This document shows positions 1 to 9,990 of a stretch of DNA of 64,000 bases, one piece after another (position 1 is the first letter of the stretch; every line of letters begins with the position of its first letter). The notes beneath the pieces are model-generated. The model was not told the origin of the DNA and did not search any database. It saw only the letters and a program-made list of their open reading frames with translations. A program made the translations under genes and the position numbers. Origin of the DNA: Motiliproteus sp963974645 (lineage in GTDB: Bacteria; Pseudomonadota; Gammaproteobacteria; Pseudomonadales; Balneatricaceae); NCBI GenBank assembly GCA_963974645.1, contig CAXBEA010000007.1, forward strand, positions 1-64,000, written 5' to 3'.

Positions 1-130
1 TTGGCTTTGCGAGCGAAAAAACGCTAGCGCGCACCAACTTCCCGTTTAAAGTCCCGTAATAATGCAGGACTACCAAAAACAGAGCGCATTCTAAGGAGAG
101 GCACGGGCAGGGTCAACTTAAAAGCAGGAG

Positions 131-160
131 CAACTGAACAGCTCTGAGGTTGCCTTTTTG
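131..160 (+). terminator. Weak terminator-like hairpin
   Basis: A five-base stem (GCAAC pairing with GTTGC) encloses a 14-base loop and is followed by a run of five T. It could end transcription entering from a gene left of the window. The stem is short. Apart from it, positions 1-214 hold no coding or RNA gene that I recognise. Confidence 0.3.
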
Positions 161-214
161 CAGCTAACGTTTCTCTATCCAATCAACAAGAGACGACCGG
201 GTCACTCCCGTTAT

Positions 215-502
215 TTAAAATTGAACTGGCAGCCTTGTCTTTTGCTGAGTGATGGTCGCACGAGTAAGCATATGACTGCCGTGGCGGATGTCTCGAATAC
301 GCAGACTTAACAGGTCACATCCTCGTAGTTTGCTATCAATCGCCAAGTTGTACATGGCTAGATCGCCAGTCTTATCCGCAACCTCTAGCCTGATGCGAAT
401 GCCCCAAATGTCCTTGCGTTTGAGTGGCCGTTTTGGACCAAGTATCTTCCCCTTATTCCAGGGCTCTGGAGGGGTTATCGGCTCCCCAGTGAAATGGTCC
501 AT
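215..502 (-). pseudogene. Truncated tyrosine recombinase/integrase-like gene
   Basis: The 95-residue product begins MDHFTGEPITPPEPWNKGK and contains AMYNLAIDSKLRGCDLLSL, which I recognise as the N-terminal half of a small family of stand-alone phage-integrase-type recombinases scattered through Proteobacteria. Those proteins normally run to roughly 200 residues and carry the catalytic Arg-His-Arg-Tyr set in the missing C-terminal part. Here the frame ends at TAA right after the sequence PVQF, and the DNA beyond it does not continue the family, so the gene is truncated and should be inactive. Its presence suggests past mobile-element activity beside the urease cluster. An inverted repeat (ACCTCTT/AAGAGGT, about 509-529) lies just upstream of the start. 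The family assignment is from memory of the conserved N-terminus. Confidence 0.6.
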
Positions 503-622
503 AGCAGAATACCTCTTCTGTTAAGAGGTCTTTGAGTATGGCTCAGCCTTTAGGGGCATTCAGCAAAGGGGCCACCAAGGGAAGGTACTTTTGCTACGAA
601 TTACACACAACTCGGATAAAAA

Positions 623-1291
623 TCAAAGCGTCCCTGCCAGCCAAAATCCGCCCAACACTAAGGTCAACGCGCCTAATAACCCCTTGGCGTAATTAAAGAG
701 ATCGTTACCACGCGACAGCAGCCAACGCTGCGCCGCACCAAGCACCATTCCGAAGCCCAGCATACTGAGCAATACGCCAGCCGAAAAAACAGCAATGTAA
801 GCGGCCCCCAGCATTGGCGAGCCATCAACCAACGATGGCAGTAATGCCAATAAGGGCGCGCTACCGGCGATACCGTGGATCACACCGACCAATACAGGCA
901 AGTGGTTGTCATGGGAGTGCCGATTATCAATCAGGTGGGTATGGCAGAGATCGCCGTGACGGTGAGTGTGCAACCGAAGCGTCGGTTTGTATAACCGAAC
1001 CATCAACCAGCCCCCCGCTGCTATTAATAACAGGCCGATCGCACGCTCCGCCCATAGCCTGGCGGACTCACCCAACTGCCAGTCAAAGGCCAGCAACAGC
1101 CAGGCAAGCATAGCGACCGTCACTCCGTGCCCCAGCGCCCAACGCCCGCAAAAAGTTACTATCCCGCGGGTAGTTACGCTTCGTTGGGACAGGCTACTGA
1201 CAGCCATAATATGATCCGCATCAAACGCATGTAGCAGCCCCAGGCTAAGTCCCGTACCGAGCAACAACAGCATAGTAGAATCAAACATCAT
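623..1291 (-). CDS. Nickel permease, NiCoT/UreH-type
   Basis: This 222-residue integral membrane protein probably imports nickel for urease. The first helix carries HAFDADH, which matches the H-x4-D-H metal-recognition signature of nickel/cobalt transporters. A His-rich loop (about residues 108-130, THRHGDLCHTH and RHSHDNH) separates the two halves, followed by further hydrophobic segments. At this length it resembles the shorter UreH-like members rather than the roughly 330-residue NiCoT proteins. It is the last gene of the urease cluster, on the same strand as ureG but separated from it by a regulatory-gene remnant. Metal specificity (Ni versus Co) is inferred from the urease neighbours. 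Two consecutive ATG codons are possible starts. Confidence 0.8.
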   Translation of the reverse strand: MMFDSTMLLLLGTGLSLGLLHAFDADHIMAVSSLSQRSVTTRGIVTFCGRWALGHGVTVAMLAWLLLAFDWQLGESARLWAERAIGLLLIAAGGWLMVRLYKPTLRLHTHRHGDLCHTHLIDNRHSHDNHLPVLVGVIHGIAGSAPLLALLPSLVDGSPMLGAAYIAVFSAGVLLSMLGFGMVLGAAQRWLLSRGNDLFNYAKGLLGALTLVLGGFWLAGTL

Positions 1292-1300
1292 GCTTCTCTT

Positions 1301-1425
1301 CTATTCCACCGCTATCAATATAAGCGCGATACCCGCCGCGGTTCTATTCTCCAGCATTAATTCTGGAAAGATCTGCTCCAGATGCTTGTTAACCGTGGAT
1401 GGGCTTATTGACACTTGGCGACGTC
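1301..1425 (-). pseudogene. Remnant of a LuxR-type HTH regulator
   Basis: Reading the minus strand directly after the ureG stop gives an open frame without a start codon that encodes SISPSTVNKHLEQIF followed by ENRTAA and a TAG stop. This is the recognition-helix end of a LuxR/GerE DNA-binding domain, whose usual form is ISPxTVxKHLExIFxKLGVENRTAA. Only about 40 residues survive; the rest of the HTH and the whole sensor part are absent. It looks like the 3' scar of a deleted transcriptional regulator that once sat between ureG and the nickel permease gene. Identification rests on the motif and has not been tested by a search. Confidence 0.65.
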
Positions 1426-2055
1426 TCATCCCGTTTTTAGAGTGCGCTTTTCAAGCATCCCCTGATCGATAATAAAGTCGATGATGGTTTGTAGACCCTG
1501 GCCGCTTTTTAGATTGCTAAATACGAATGGCCGCTCACCGCGCATCCGCTTTGCATCGCGATCCATCACGTCCAGATCTGCGCCTACAAGCGGAGCAAGG
1601 TCGATCTTGTTGATGATCAACAGATCCGATTTGGTGATGCCGGGACCGCCTTTGCGTGGGATTTTGTCGCCGGCCGAGACATCGATGACGTACAGGGTCA
1701 GATCCGATAGCTCGGGACTGAAGGTGGCGCTGAGGTTGTCACCACCGCTTTCGACCAGCACCAGTTCCAAACCAGGATGGCGGCTCTGCAGTTCGTCGAT
1801 CGCAGCCAGATTCATCGACGCGTCCTCTCGAATCGCCGTGTGCGGACAACCGCCTGTTTCAACGCCGATGATGCGGTCGGCTTCGAGCGCCTGATGACGC
1901 AGCAGGAACTGCTCGTCCTCTTTGGTGTATATATCGTTGGTGACCACTGCAAGATCGTACTGCTCTCGTAGTACCGAGCACAGCTCTTTAAGTAGAGCTG
2001 TCTTGCCTGAACCGACTGGACCACCGACCCCGACGCGTAAACATTGTGAACTCAT
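1426..2055 (-). CDS. ureG: Urease accessory GTPase UreG
   Basis: UreG is the SIMIBI-class GTPase that drives nickel insertion into apo-urease together with UreD, UreF and UreE. The P-loop GGPVGSGKTALL lies near residues 10-21 when translation starts at MSSQCLRV. Further family marks are the ESGGDNL segment, the metal-binding CPH motif (GGCPHTAIREDASMN) and the guanine-specificity INKIDLAP. The product is 209 residues, normal for the family. A longer form starting at a TTG 21 bases upstream is possible, but the ATG matches the conserved N-terminus. It follows ureF on the same strand. Confidence 0.95.
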   Translation of the reverse strand: MSSQCLRVGVGGPVGSGKTALLKELCSVLREQYDLAVVTNDIYTKEDEQFLLRHQALEADRIIGVETGGCPHTAIREDASMNLAAIDELQSRHPGLELVLVESGGDNLSATFSPELSDLTLYVIDVSAGDKIPRKGGPGITKSDLLIINKIDLAPLVGADLDVMDRDAKRMRGERPFVFSNLKSGQGLQTIIDFIIDQGMLEKRTLKTG

Positions 2056-2110
2056 AGCGTTGTTCCTTGTTATCAATTGCTCAATTAGGATTAATGCCTG
2101 TTAGTAACGC

Positions 2111-2788
2111 TCAGCTTCTGAACAGCCGTGAATATTGTGTTTCATGCTGTGCACTAGCCAATGCCAAACCAGGCAGAGTGGCGCCGAGCTGGTCATCGTC
2201 CAGAGATTGAGCCCTGGTTACCGCTACTTCGATCGTCGGCAGCAGCCGAATAATCAGTTTTTGGGCAGCGGTCTGTCCCAGTGGCAATATCTTGCAGGCG
2301 ACCGCGACCTGATTCTCCAGCCAGTTCCAGCCGAAGCCGTGCAGCAGCTCGCTGATGGGGACCTCAAAATACAATCCGGCGCGAGCGAACTGGCTGCAAA
2401 AAGTTGGCTGTGGCGGCTGTTGATCGGCGCTATCGACTACCTCAAGCGATACCAGCAACCGTCGCAACGCCTGGCCGACTTGCTCGTCTTCAAACAGTAG
2501 CTCCTTGGTCTCGCGGTTGGCGCGCAGCCATCGGTTCCAATGCGCGACTTGTTGGGTATCGTTGGCTTGGTACGCCTCGACAAAGCGGATCAGTAGCGGC
2601 AGTTCGACCCGCGCCAGTCCTTCGGCCAGCACGCCATGGAGCCAGTCGTAAATGTCATCGTCGCTCTGGAGCCAACCACTGTCGAGGGCGTACTCCAACC
2701 CTTGCGAATAGGCGAAACCGCCAATCGGTAGCGATGGGCTGACTAGATGCATCAGGTGTAGCAGCGCGGGTGATTGCATCGGGCTCAC
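2111..2788 (-). CDS. ureF: Urease accessory protein UreF
   Basis: UreF (225 residues, usual length) is the all-helical scaffold of the UreD-UreF-UreG complex; it acts on UreG GTPase activity and couples it to urease activation. The N-terminal SPSLPIGGFAYSQGLE segment is the strongly conserved UreF signature. The stop codon of ureE directly abuts the start of ureF, so the genes are probably translationally coupled. The order ureE-ureF-ureG is the standard one. Confidence 0.95.
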   Translation of the reverse strand: MSPMQSPALLHLMHLVSPSLPIGGFAYSQGLEYALDSGWLQSDDDIYDWLHGVLAEGLARVELPLLIRFVEAYQANDTQQVAHWNRWLRANRETKELLFEDEQVGQALRRLLVSLEVVDSADQQPPQPTFCSQFARAGLYFEVPISELLHGFGWNWLENQVAVACKILPLGQTAAQKLIIRLLPTIEVAVTRAQSLDDDQLGATLPGLALASAQHETQYSRLFRS

Positions 2789-3331
2789 TCAGTGACTGTG
2801 CGACTGATCGGTGTGGTGGTCATGCAAATGTGCGCCCTGCTTGTGGCTGTGCTGATGACCAGCTTCGTGACTGGGCTCGTGCTCTGCGTGCGAATGGCCA
2901 CCGTGCGCGCCGTAAGCGCCATTCTCGGGGGAGAACGGTGCCTGTTCTTGCACCGTGGTCAAACCGTACAGTTCGGCCAGCTCCTGTAGCACATGGTCGG
3001 GTTGAAACCTTAACCAGCGTTCGCCGACCTGCAGCGGTACATGACGATTACCCAGGTGGTAGCAGACCTTGGCAAACTGCAGCCAGTCGTCGCTGCTAGC
3101 GGTGACCACCGCTTCGGCTTCGGCCAAGACTTCAATCACGCCACCGCATTCGGTCTGTAATAGATCCCCGTGCTGCAACACCTGCCCGCGTTCGATAAAC
3201 AGGCCGATATCACGACCGGATTCGGTTACGGCCTTGAAACGGCCGCGCTTACGCAGGTCGAACGGCAGGCTGAGGCGGTCGATCACCTCGGCGGGCTGGG
3301 AGCTGCTATAGCGTTGGCTGACTTTAAGCAT
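2789..3331 (-). CDS. ureE: Urease nickel metallochaperone UreE
   Basis: UreE (180 residues) binds and delivers Ni(II) to the urease activation complex. The N-terminal beta domain contains LPFDLRKRGRFKAVTESG, and the central metal-binding domain contains the CYHLGNRHVPLQV motif with the conserved nickel-site His. The C-terminus is a His-rich tail (about residues 140-180: HGGHSH, EHEPSHEAGHQHSH, HLHDHH, SHSH), as in enterobacterial UreE, suggesting nickel storage capacity as well as delivery. It lies downstream of ureC, separated by the 47-bp tandem repeat described separately. Confidence 0.95.
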   Translation of the reverse strand: MLKVSQRYSSSQPAEVIDRLSLPFDLRKRGRFKAVTESGRDIGLFIERGQVLQHGDLLQTECGGVIEVLAEAEAVVTASSDDWLQFAKVCYHLGNRHVPLQVGERWLRFQPDHVLQELAELYGLTTVQEQAPFSPENGAYGAHGGHSHAEHEPSHEAGHQHSHKQGAHLHDHHTDQSHSH

Positions 3332-3389
3332 GGTTGCTCCTTGTATGCGTTGAACGGTGCTGATTATTTTTTCAAATTCATCGGTAGCA

Positions 3390-3486
3390 GCGTTAGAACA
3401 AGAAATAGCGCTGTGGCTTTTTATGTAAACCGCCCTGCGCTAAAACAAGAAATAGCGCTGGGGCTCTTTGTATAAACCGCCTTGCG

Positions 3487-3510
<24 letters not shown>
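3390..3510 (-). repeat. 47-bp tandem duplication of the ureC 3' end
   Basis: Two degenerate 47-bp units (starting at 3390 and 3437) repeat the sequence that begins at 3484 and includes the final codons and stop of ureC. All three start with GCGYTARAACAAGAAAT-like sequence, reading toward the ureC tail QRYFLF-stop. In the transcript, ureC is therefore followed by two extra copies of its own tail and of the spacer before ureE. The units differ at several positions, so the duplication is not very recent. The repeats may form or disrupt mRNA structure in the ureC-ureE gap; no function is shown. Confidence 0.8.
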
Positions 3511-5192
<1,682 letters not shown>

Positions 5193-5193
<1 letters not shown>

Positions 5194-5531
5194 CAGTGCT
5201 CTCCTTCTGTAACAGAAGTATCTGAATCTAGCGGCCCCATCACATCACCCCTGAAACCGTAGATGGCCCGGCTACCGCCGATCGCCACCAGCTCGATCGT
5301 CCGGTGTTGGCCGGGCTCGAACCGCACCGCGGTACCGGCGGCGATATTGAGCCGAAAGCCTCGACTGGCGGCGCGGTCAAACTGCAGCCCCAGGTTGGTT
5401 TCAAAAAAATGGTAGTGCGAGCCAACCTGGATCGGTCGGTCGCCGACGTTTGCCACTTTGAGGCTCTGGGTGGCCAGCCCGCGGTTGAGTTCGATCTCGC
5501 CGGCCTTGATCTGAAGTTCGCCTGGGATCAT
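5193..5531 (-). CDS. ureB: Urease subunit beta, UreB
   Basis: UreB (112 residues) is the small beta subunit of the (UreABC)3 trimer. It starts MIPGELQIKAGEIELN and contains VGSHYHFFETN and the FEPGQ motif, all conserved in the family. It overlaps ureC by one base, but is separated from ureA by an unusually long 160-bp gap that contains an inverted repeat. Confidence 0.97.
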
Positions 5532-5555
5532 GTTTCTTTACCTCTTATCTAAAGG

Positions 5556-5670
5556 TCGCTGCATGGCTAAGATCAGCGTGTCAGGGTTAGGCGGAAGTGG
5601 CCGAAAAAGCGCAGTTTACGAATAGTAAATGAGCATTTTGAGGGCGCTTCCAACGACACACTGGCGTGAT
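5556..5670. repeat. Inverted-repeat element in the ureA-ureB gap
   Basis: The 160 bp between ureA and ureB is much longer than usual, since these genes normally almost touch. It contains the motif CAGTTTACGAATAGTAAATG, a TTTAC/GTAAA dyad, flanked by GAAGTGG and GCGCTTCCAA blocks. The layout suggests a small dispersed intergenic repeat that inserted inside the operon. I base the repeat-family idea only on its palindromic form and its vague familiarity from other gammaproteobacterial genomes. No coding potential is evident. Confidence 0.4.
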
Positions 5671-5691
5671 TAGATAACTATGCACGAACTT

Positions 5692-5994
5692 TTATTGGAT
5701 CGGCTGATGGACGGTGACCAGCTTGGTCCCGTCGGGGAAAGTCGCCTCGACCTGCACCTGATCGACCAGCTCGGCGATACCCTCCATCACCTGCGCTCGG
5801 CTGAGGATGGTGCGGCCATAGCTCATCATCTCGGCCACCGTCTTGCCCTCGCGGGCACCCTCCATGATCGCGCATGAGATCAGCGCGATCGCTTCGGGAT
5901 AGTTAAGCTTGAGGCCTTTGGCCAGTCGCCGCTCGGCCAGTAACCCAGCGGTGAACAGCATCAGTTTGTCTTTCTCTCTGGGCATCAGTTCCAT
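5692..5994 (-). CDS. ureA: Urease subunit gamma, UreA
   Basis: UreA (100 residues, standard) is the gamma subunit of urease. It begins MELMPREKDKLMLFTAGLLAERR and ends with the conserved FPDGTKLVTVHQPI. The central block YPEAIALISCAIMEGAREGK is diagnostic. It lies 39 bp downstream of ureD, in the order ureD-A-B-C-E-F-G seen in many gammaproteobacteria. Confidence 0.97.
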   Translation of the reverse strand: MELMPREKDKLMLFTAGLLAERRLAKGLKLNYPEAIALISCAIMEGAREGKTVAEMMSYGRTILSRAQVMEGIAELVDQVQVEATFPDGTKLVTVHQPIQ

Positions 5995-6033
5995 GTCAGC
6001 TCCCTGTCAAAATGTTGTTAAGTCGTCATAAAA

Positions 6034-6948
6034 TCAGGTCAGCCAGATGCGCGGAATAACCGCTTGGCGTTCGATCAACGCCGGCCGGAGTGTTTGCCAC
6101 AGGGCAGTGAAGGCGTTACGCGCCTGTTCGCTGTCGTGACCGAGATAGCGGATGCATAGCACACCCAGCCGCCAGCTAATTGCCAATAACGCATCCTCGG
6201 TGCTAGTTTTGTCAGAACATAAGTCGTTCCACTGCAGGCGCAGCTGCCCGATCAGTTCGACCGGTTCACTATCGAAGCCGACCGCATAGAGGTTGCCGAC
6301 GATCGGATAGCCCTGCAGCCCCCAGCGTTGTTTGGCCAATGGACTGCCCGCCTGCAGGTGTTGTTTCTCCAGCAGCAGCGGCAGACCGTCGCGATAGATC
6401 GCCATATCCTGAAAGAAACAACCGGATTCAAATTTAATCGCGTTGGCGGGTCTACCTAGGCAGATGATCTCCCAACCGATAAAGCGGCTTTCGGCGGCCA
6501 GGTCTACTCGGGTGTTGCTATGACCCAGGGCACCGTCGTAGAGGATAGTCTCCTGCGGTAACCACTCCAGGGTGGCATCGGTATCGACATTGAGGTTGAC
6601 CTGTTGTTGCTGCGGTACGCCGCAGCTATCCCCCTTATAGATCTTGCCTGCTGACGGGGTGGTGATCAGTGCTACGCTGCCGGGTTCAAGTGACACCGAG
6701 ATCTTCAATTGATCGCCGCTGACCAGTCCACCGGGTGGGTGCAGCAGGTAGACATGGCACACCGGCCCTTCAGGATAAAACGGTCGTTGTACCCGCAGCG
6801 GCCCCCGATGGCTCAGACCGGGCAATGCGGTGCGACCGTTTCTGGGCTCGAATCGTAGCTCTATACTGGCCTGCCATTGGCGATGCAGGCCAAAACCGGT
6901 GGTCTTTGCGGTGGTCTTCGCGGTGGTGTTGCTCCACGCCTGGTTCAT
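6034..6948 (-). CDS. ureD: Urease accessory protein UreD
   Basis: UreD (UreH in Helicobacter nomenclature; 304 residues) binds apo-urease and forms the platform for UreF and UreG during nickel insertion. Recognisable family segments are RGPLRVQRPFYPEG, HPPGGLVSGDQLKI, TTPSAGKIYK and LEWLPQETILYDGA. It is the first gene of the urease operon proper. It lies about 290 bp downstream of urtE, beyond a terminator-like hairpin and a 12-bp repeat array, so it may have its own promoter. Confidence 0.96.
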   Translation of the reverse strand: MNQAWSNTTAKTTAKTTGFGLHRQWQASIELRFEPRNGRTALPGLSHRGPLRVQRPFYPEGPVCHVYLLHPPGGLVSGDQLKISVSLEPGSVALITTPSAGKIYKGDSCGVPQQQQVNLNVDTDATLEWLPQETILYDGALGHSNTRVDLAAESRFIGWEIICLGRPANAIKFESGCFFQDMAIYRDGLPLLLEKQHLQAGSPLAKQRWGLQGYPIVGNLYAVGFDSEPVELIGQLRLQWNDLCSDKTSTEDALLAISWRLGVLCIRYLGHDSEQARNAFTALWQTLRPALIERQAVIPRIWLT

Positions 6949-6978
6949 GATGAGTCTCTATAGGCAACGCGTTTTATA

Positions 6979-7030
6979 TAGCTAGTGGTATATATATAGC
7001 TAGTGGTATAGCTAGTGGTATAGCTAGAGC
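6979..7030. repeat. Short tandem repeat array upstream of ureD
   Basis: The 10-base core GCTAGTGGTA occurs three times (6981, 6999, 7011) and is followed by a partial fourth copy, GCTAGAGC, at 7023. The units are linked by TA or TATATATA, giving a mostly 12-bp period. The array lies 30-80 bp upstream of the ureD start, probably in its leader or promoter. Copy-number change by slippage could alter ureD expression; that is inference. Confidence 0.75.
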
Positions 7031-7167
7031 AAAAACCAGACCAGTCGGGCAGATCTGTGAATGGGATATTCAAATATTTTCGATGGGGCTCTTAGATAGC
7101 GCTATAGATGGGTGCCGGGCTAAGCCAGAAAGAATGAGACTGGATCCCTATACGGTTGGCTTGATTC

Positions 7168-7224
7168 AAAAAGGTGCGCATTCGTTGTTCTGGCGCTCTA
7201 TTGGTGCGGAAAGCGCACCTTTTT
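7168..7224 (-). terminator. Hairpin terminator after urtE
   Basis: A perfect 12-base inverted repeat (AAAAAGGTGCGC and GCGCACCTTTTT) with a loop of about 33 bases begins 18 bp after the urtE stop and ends in T residues on the minus strand. Because the stem ends in A and T runs, it could work in both directions. It separates the urt genes from the ure genes and suggests that at least part of urease expression starts downstream of it. Confidence 0.65.
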
Positions 7225-7241
7225 GGATCGTTTGTGGAGGC

Positions 7242-7937
7242 TTAAACCGTTAAGAACTCGCGCACCAGTTCGTCGCTAAGCTGGTCGATTGTCCCAGTGG
7301 CAACGCTCTTGCCACGATCAAGAATACAGAAGTGATCGGCCACCTTGCGGGCGAAGGGTAGCTTCTGTTCGACCAGTAGTACGGTCAAACCTATATCACG
7401 GTTAAGTTTACGAATAATGTCACCGATCTCGGCCACCACGTTGGGCTGGATCCCCTCGGTCGGCTCATCCAAGATGAGTAGCTTGGGATCAGTCACCAGG
7501 GCCCGTCCTATTGCCAGCTGTTGTTGCTGGCCGCCGGAGAGGTCGCCGCCACGGCGGTGCAACATCTCTTTTAACACCGGGAACAGCTGGTAGATAAACT
7601 CAGGGATGCGTTTTAAACCGTCATTTCGCGCAGGCAAACCGATCAGTAGGTTCTCCTCCACTGTCATCAATGAGAAGATCTGCCTTCCCTGGGGTACATA
7701 GCCTATCCCCAGGCTGGCACGTTTCTCGGCCGACATCGTCCGTAGGTCTATACCATCAAAATCGAGTAGGCCTGACTGGGTCGGGAGTAACCCCATTACG
7801 CATTGCAGCAGCGTGGTTTTTCCGACCCCGTTACGGCCCATCAAACAGGTACAGGCGCCTTCGGGAACATCCAGGTTAAGATCCCACAGGGTGTGGCTCT
7901 GGCCGTAGTATTGGTTCAATCCTTTCACTCTCAACAT
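7242..7937 (-). CDS. urtE: Urea ABC transporter ATPase UrtE
   Basis: UrtE (231 residues) is one of two ATPases of the urea importer and belongs to the LivF-like branch. Walker A is GRNGVGKTT (about residues 34-42), the ABC signature is LSGGQQQQLAIGRAL, and Walker B is LLILDEPTEGIQPN. It pairs with UrtD on the cytoplasmic face of the UrtB-UrtC permease. It is the last gene of the urtABCDE operon. The assignment over a generic LivF is supported by the full urt order and by the adjoining urease genes. Confidence 0.93.
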   Translation of the reverse strand: MLRVKGLNQYYGQSHTLWDLNLDVPEGACTCLMGRNGVGKTTLLQCVMGLLPTQSGLLDFDGIDLRTMSAEKRASLGIGYVPQGRQIFSLMTVEENLLIGLPARNDGLKRIPEFIYQLFPVLKEMLHRRGGDLSGGQQQQLAIGRALVTDPKLLILDEPTEGIQPNVVAEIGDIIRKLNRDIGLTVLLVEQKLPFARKVADHFCILDRGKSVATGTIDQLSDELVREFLTV

Positions 7938-7981
7938 CGCGGGTAATCCTTGTCGTTGCCTTTCGTACGGTTACTCACCTG

Positions 7982-8827
7982 CTATTCACCAAGGTAGACC
8001 TCGATCACCTTGGAATTGTTTTGGACCTGGTCCATCGTGCCTTCAGCCAGTACCGAGCCTTGATGCAGCACCGTGACAGTGCGGGCGATCGAGCGGACAA
8101 AGTCCATGTCGTGCTCGACCACTACCACCGAGCGCTCGCCAGCGAGCGAGGTGAGTAGTTCGCCGGTACGGTCCATCTCCTGGTGGGTCATTCCCGCTAC
8201 CGGTTCGTCGACCAATAGTAGCTTGGGGTTCTGCATCAGCAGCATACCGATCTCCAGCCACTGTTTCTGGCCGTGCGACAGCACTCCAGCGGGACGGGCA
8301 TAGAGCGCTTTCAGACCGATCATCTGCAACGTTTCATCGATCCGGTCATGTTGTTCTGAGTTGATCGAGGCGCGGAATGTGGGCCAGACCCCTTTGCTAC
8401 CAGACATCGACAGCTCCAGATTTTCAAACACACTCAACTGTTCAAACACGGTCGGCTTTTGAAACTTGCGCCCGATTCCGGCTTCGGCGATCTCTGCTTC
8501 GCTCAGCTTGAGCAGGTCAATTTTCTGACCAAACCAAGCCTGACCGCTATCGGGCTGCGTCTTGCCGGTGATGATATCCATCATGGTGGTCTTGCCAGCC
8601 CCATTGGGGCCGATAATGCAGCGCAGCTCGCCTGGTTCGATATACAGATTGAGGTTATTGATCGCCTTGAAGCCGTCGAAACTAACGCTGAGATCTTCCA
8701 GATAGAGTATGCAGTTGTGGCTTAAATCAAGGCGACTAGAAGCCGCTGGTTTGAGAAATTCAAACACTTGATCACGCTTAAGCCAGTCGGGGGCCATGCC
8801 CGTTGAGGTCAATTCAATCGAAGTCAT
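7982..8827 (-). CDS. urtD: Urea ABC transporter ATPase UrtD
   Basis: UrtD (281 residues) is the LivG-like ATPase of the urea importer. Walker A is GPNGAGKTT, the signature region is LSHGQKQWLEIGMLLMQNPKLLLVDEP, and the H-loop is VVVEHDMDFVRS. The N-terminal extension of about 40 residues before the ABC core is common in UrtD. Its start overlaps the urtC stop (ATGA-type), indicating coupled translation. Confidence 0.93.
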   Translation of the reverse strand: MTSIELTSTGMAPDWLKRDQVFEFLKPAASSRLDLSHNCILYLEDLSVSFDGFKAINNLNLYIEPGELRCIIGPNGAGKTTMMDIITGKTQPDSGQAWFGQKIDLLKLSEAEIAEAGIGRKFQKPTVFEQLSVFENLELSMSGSKGVWPTFRASINSEQHDRIDETLQMIGLKALYARPAGVLSHGQKQWLEIGMLLMQNPKLLLVDEPVAGMTHQEMDRTGELLTSLAGERSVVVVEHDMDFVRSIARTVTVLHQGSVLAEGTMDQVQNNSKVIEVYLGE

Positions 8828-9987
8828 AGCGACGCTCCCTTCAGGCGGGTTTGGGTGCTGACGGGATCTGCAGAATCGGTTTTCTGCTCATCGTCGTTGT
8901 TGCGGTTACCCTTCTTTTTATCGAACAAGCCGACAATTCCCTGCGGTAGGTACAGCGTCACTAGTACGAACAGAGCGCCTAGCGCAAATAGCCAGGCCTC
9001 AGGCATCGCTGCGGTAAGGTAACTTTTTCCGTAGTTGACCAGCAACGCTCCGGCAACGGCACCGAACAGCGTGGCGCGGCCGCCGACGGCAACCCAGACC
9101 ACCGCCTCGATCGAGTTTAACGGTGAGAATTCATTCGGGTTGATGATGCCGACCTGCGGCACATAGAGTGCACCAGCAACACCAGCCAGCACCGCCGATA
9201 GGGTAAACACCGCCAGCTTTATCTTCTCGACCCGGTAGCCGATAAAACGGACCCGGGTTTCAGCATCACGAATTGCCACACTGACCCTGCCCAAGCGCGA
9301 GTTGGTTATCATACGGCAGAGCAGGTAACCCAGCGTCAACGCCACAGCAGAGGCGATAAACAAGCCGAGTCGGGTGCTATCGGCCTGTAAACTGAAGCCA
9401 AGGATATCCTTAAAATCGGTCAGACCGTTGTTGCCGCCAAATCCCATCTCGTTGCGGAAGAACGCCAGCATCAACGCATAGGTCATCGCCTGAGTGATGA
9501 TCGACAAGTAAACGCCGGTGACCCGCGAGCGGAACGCCAACCAGCCAAAGACGAACGCCAGCAGTCCAGGGATCAGCAGCACCATGATCATGGCGAACCA
9601 GAACTGGTCGAATCCAGCCCAGAACCAAGGTAGCTCCTGCAGATTCAAGAACACCATAAAGTCGGGCAGATCCGGGTTGCCGTAGACGCCGCGATCACCG
9701 ATCTGGCGCATCAGGTACATCCCCATCGCATAGCCACCCAGCGCAAAGAAGGCGCCGTGACCCAGGCTGAGAATACCCAGGTAGCCCCAGGCCAGGTCGA
9801 CAGCGACCGCCAATAGCGCGTAGCAAAGGTACTTGCCCATCAGCGTAATGGTATAGGTCGGCACATATAGTACCGAGTCTTCTGACAGCAGCAGATTGGA
9901 CAGACTTACGCCGACGGTGACCAGCAGCAACAGCGCCAACATGATCTGGCCGCCCCTGTCGTTTTTGAGGATACGTTTAATAAACAT
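8824..9987 (-). CDS. urtC: Urea ABC transporter permease UrtC
   Basis: UrtC (387 residues) is a LivM-like integral membrane permease with about ten hydrophobic segments. Conserved stretches include LAWGYLGILSLGHGAFFALGGYAMGMYLMRQ and the GVAGALYVPQVGIINPNEFSP block. The C-terminus is a charged cytoplasmic tail (KKKGNRNNDDEQK). It forms the channel with UrtB and lies three bases downstream of the urtB stop. Confidence 0.93.
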   Translation of the reverse strand: MFIKRILKNDRGGQIMLALLLLVTVGVSLSNLLLSEDSVLYVPTYTITLMGKYLCYALLAVAVDLAWGYLGILSLGHGAFFALGGYAMGMYLMRQIGDRGVYGNPDLPDFMVFLNLQELPWFWAGFDQFWFAMIMVLLIPGLLAFVFGWLAFRSRVTGVYLSIITQAMTYALMLAFFRNEMGFGGNNGLTDFKDILGFSLQADSTRLGLFIASAVALTLGYLLCRMITNSRLGRVSVAIRDAETRVRFIGYRVEKIKLAVFTLSAVLAGVAGALYVPQVGIINPNEFSPLNSIEAVVWVAVGGRATLFGAVAGALLVNYGKSYLTAAMPEAWLFALGALFVLVTLYLPQGIVGLFDKKKGNRNNDDEQKTDSADPVSTQTRLKGASL

Positions 9988-9990
9988 CGA

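Noticed and set aside
7168..7224. An NtrC or other operator at the GGTGCGC inverted repeat
   Set aside because: Position just after the urtE stop and the terminal T run fit a terminator better, and the half-site order differs from NtrC.
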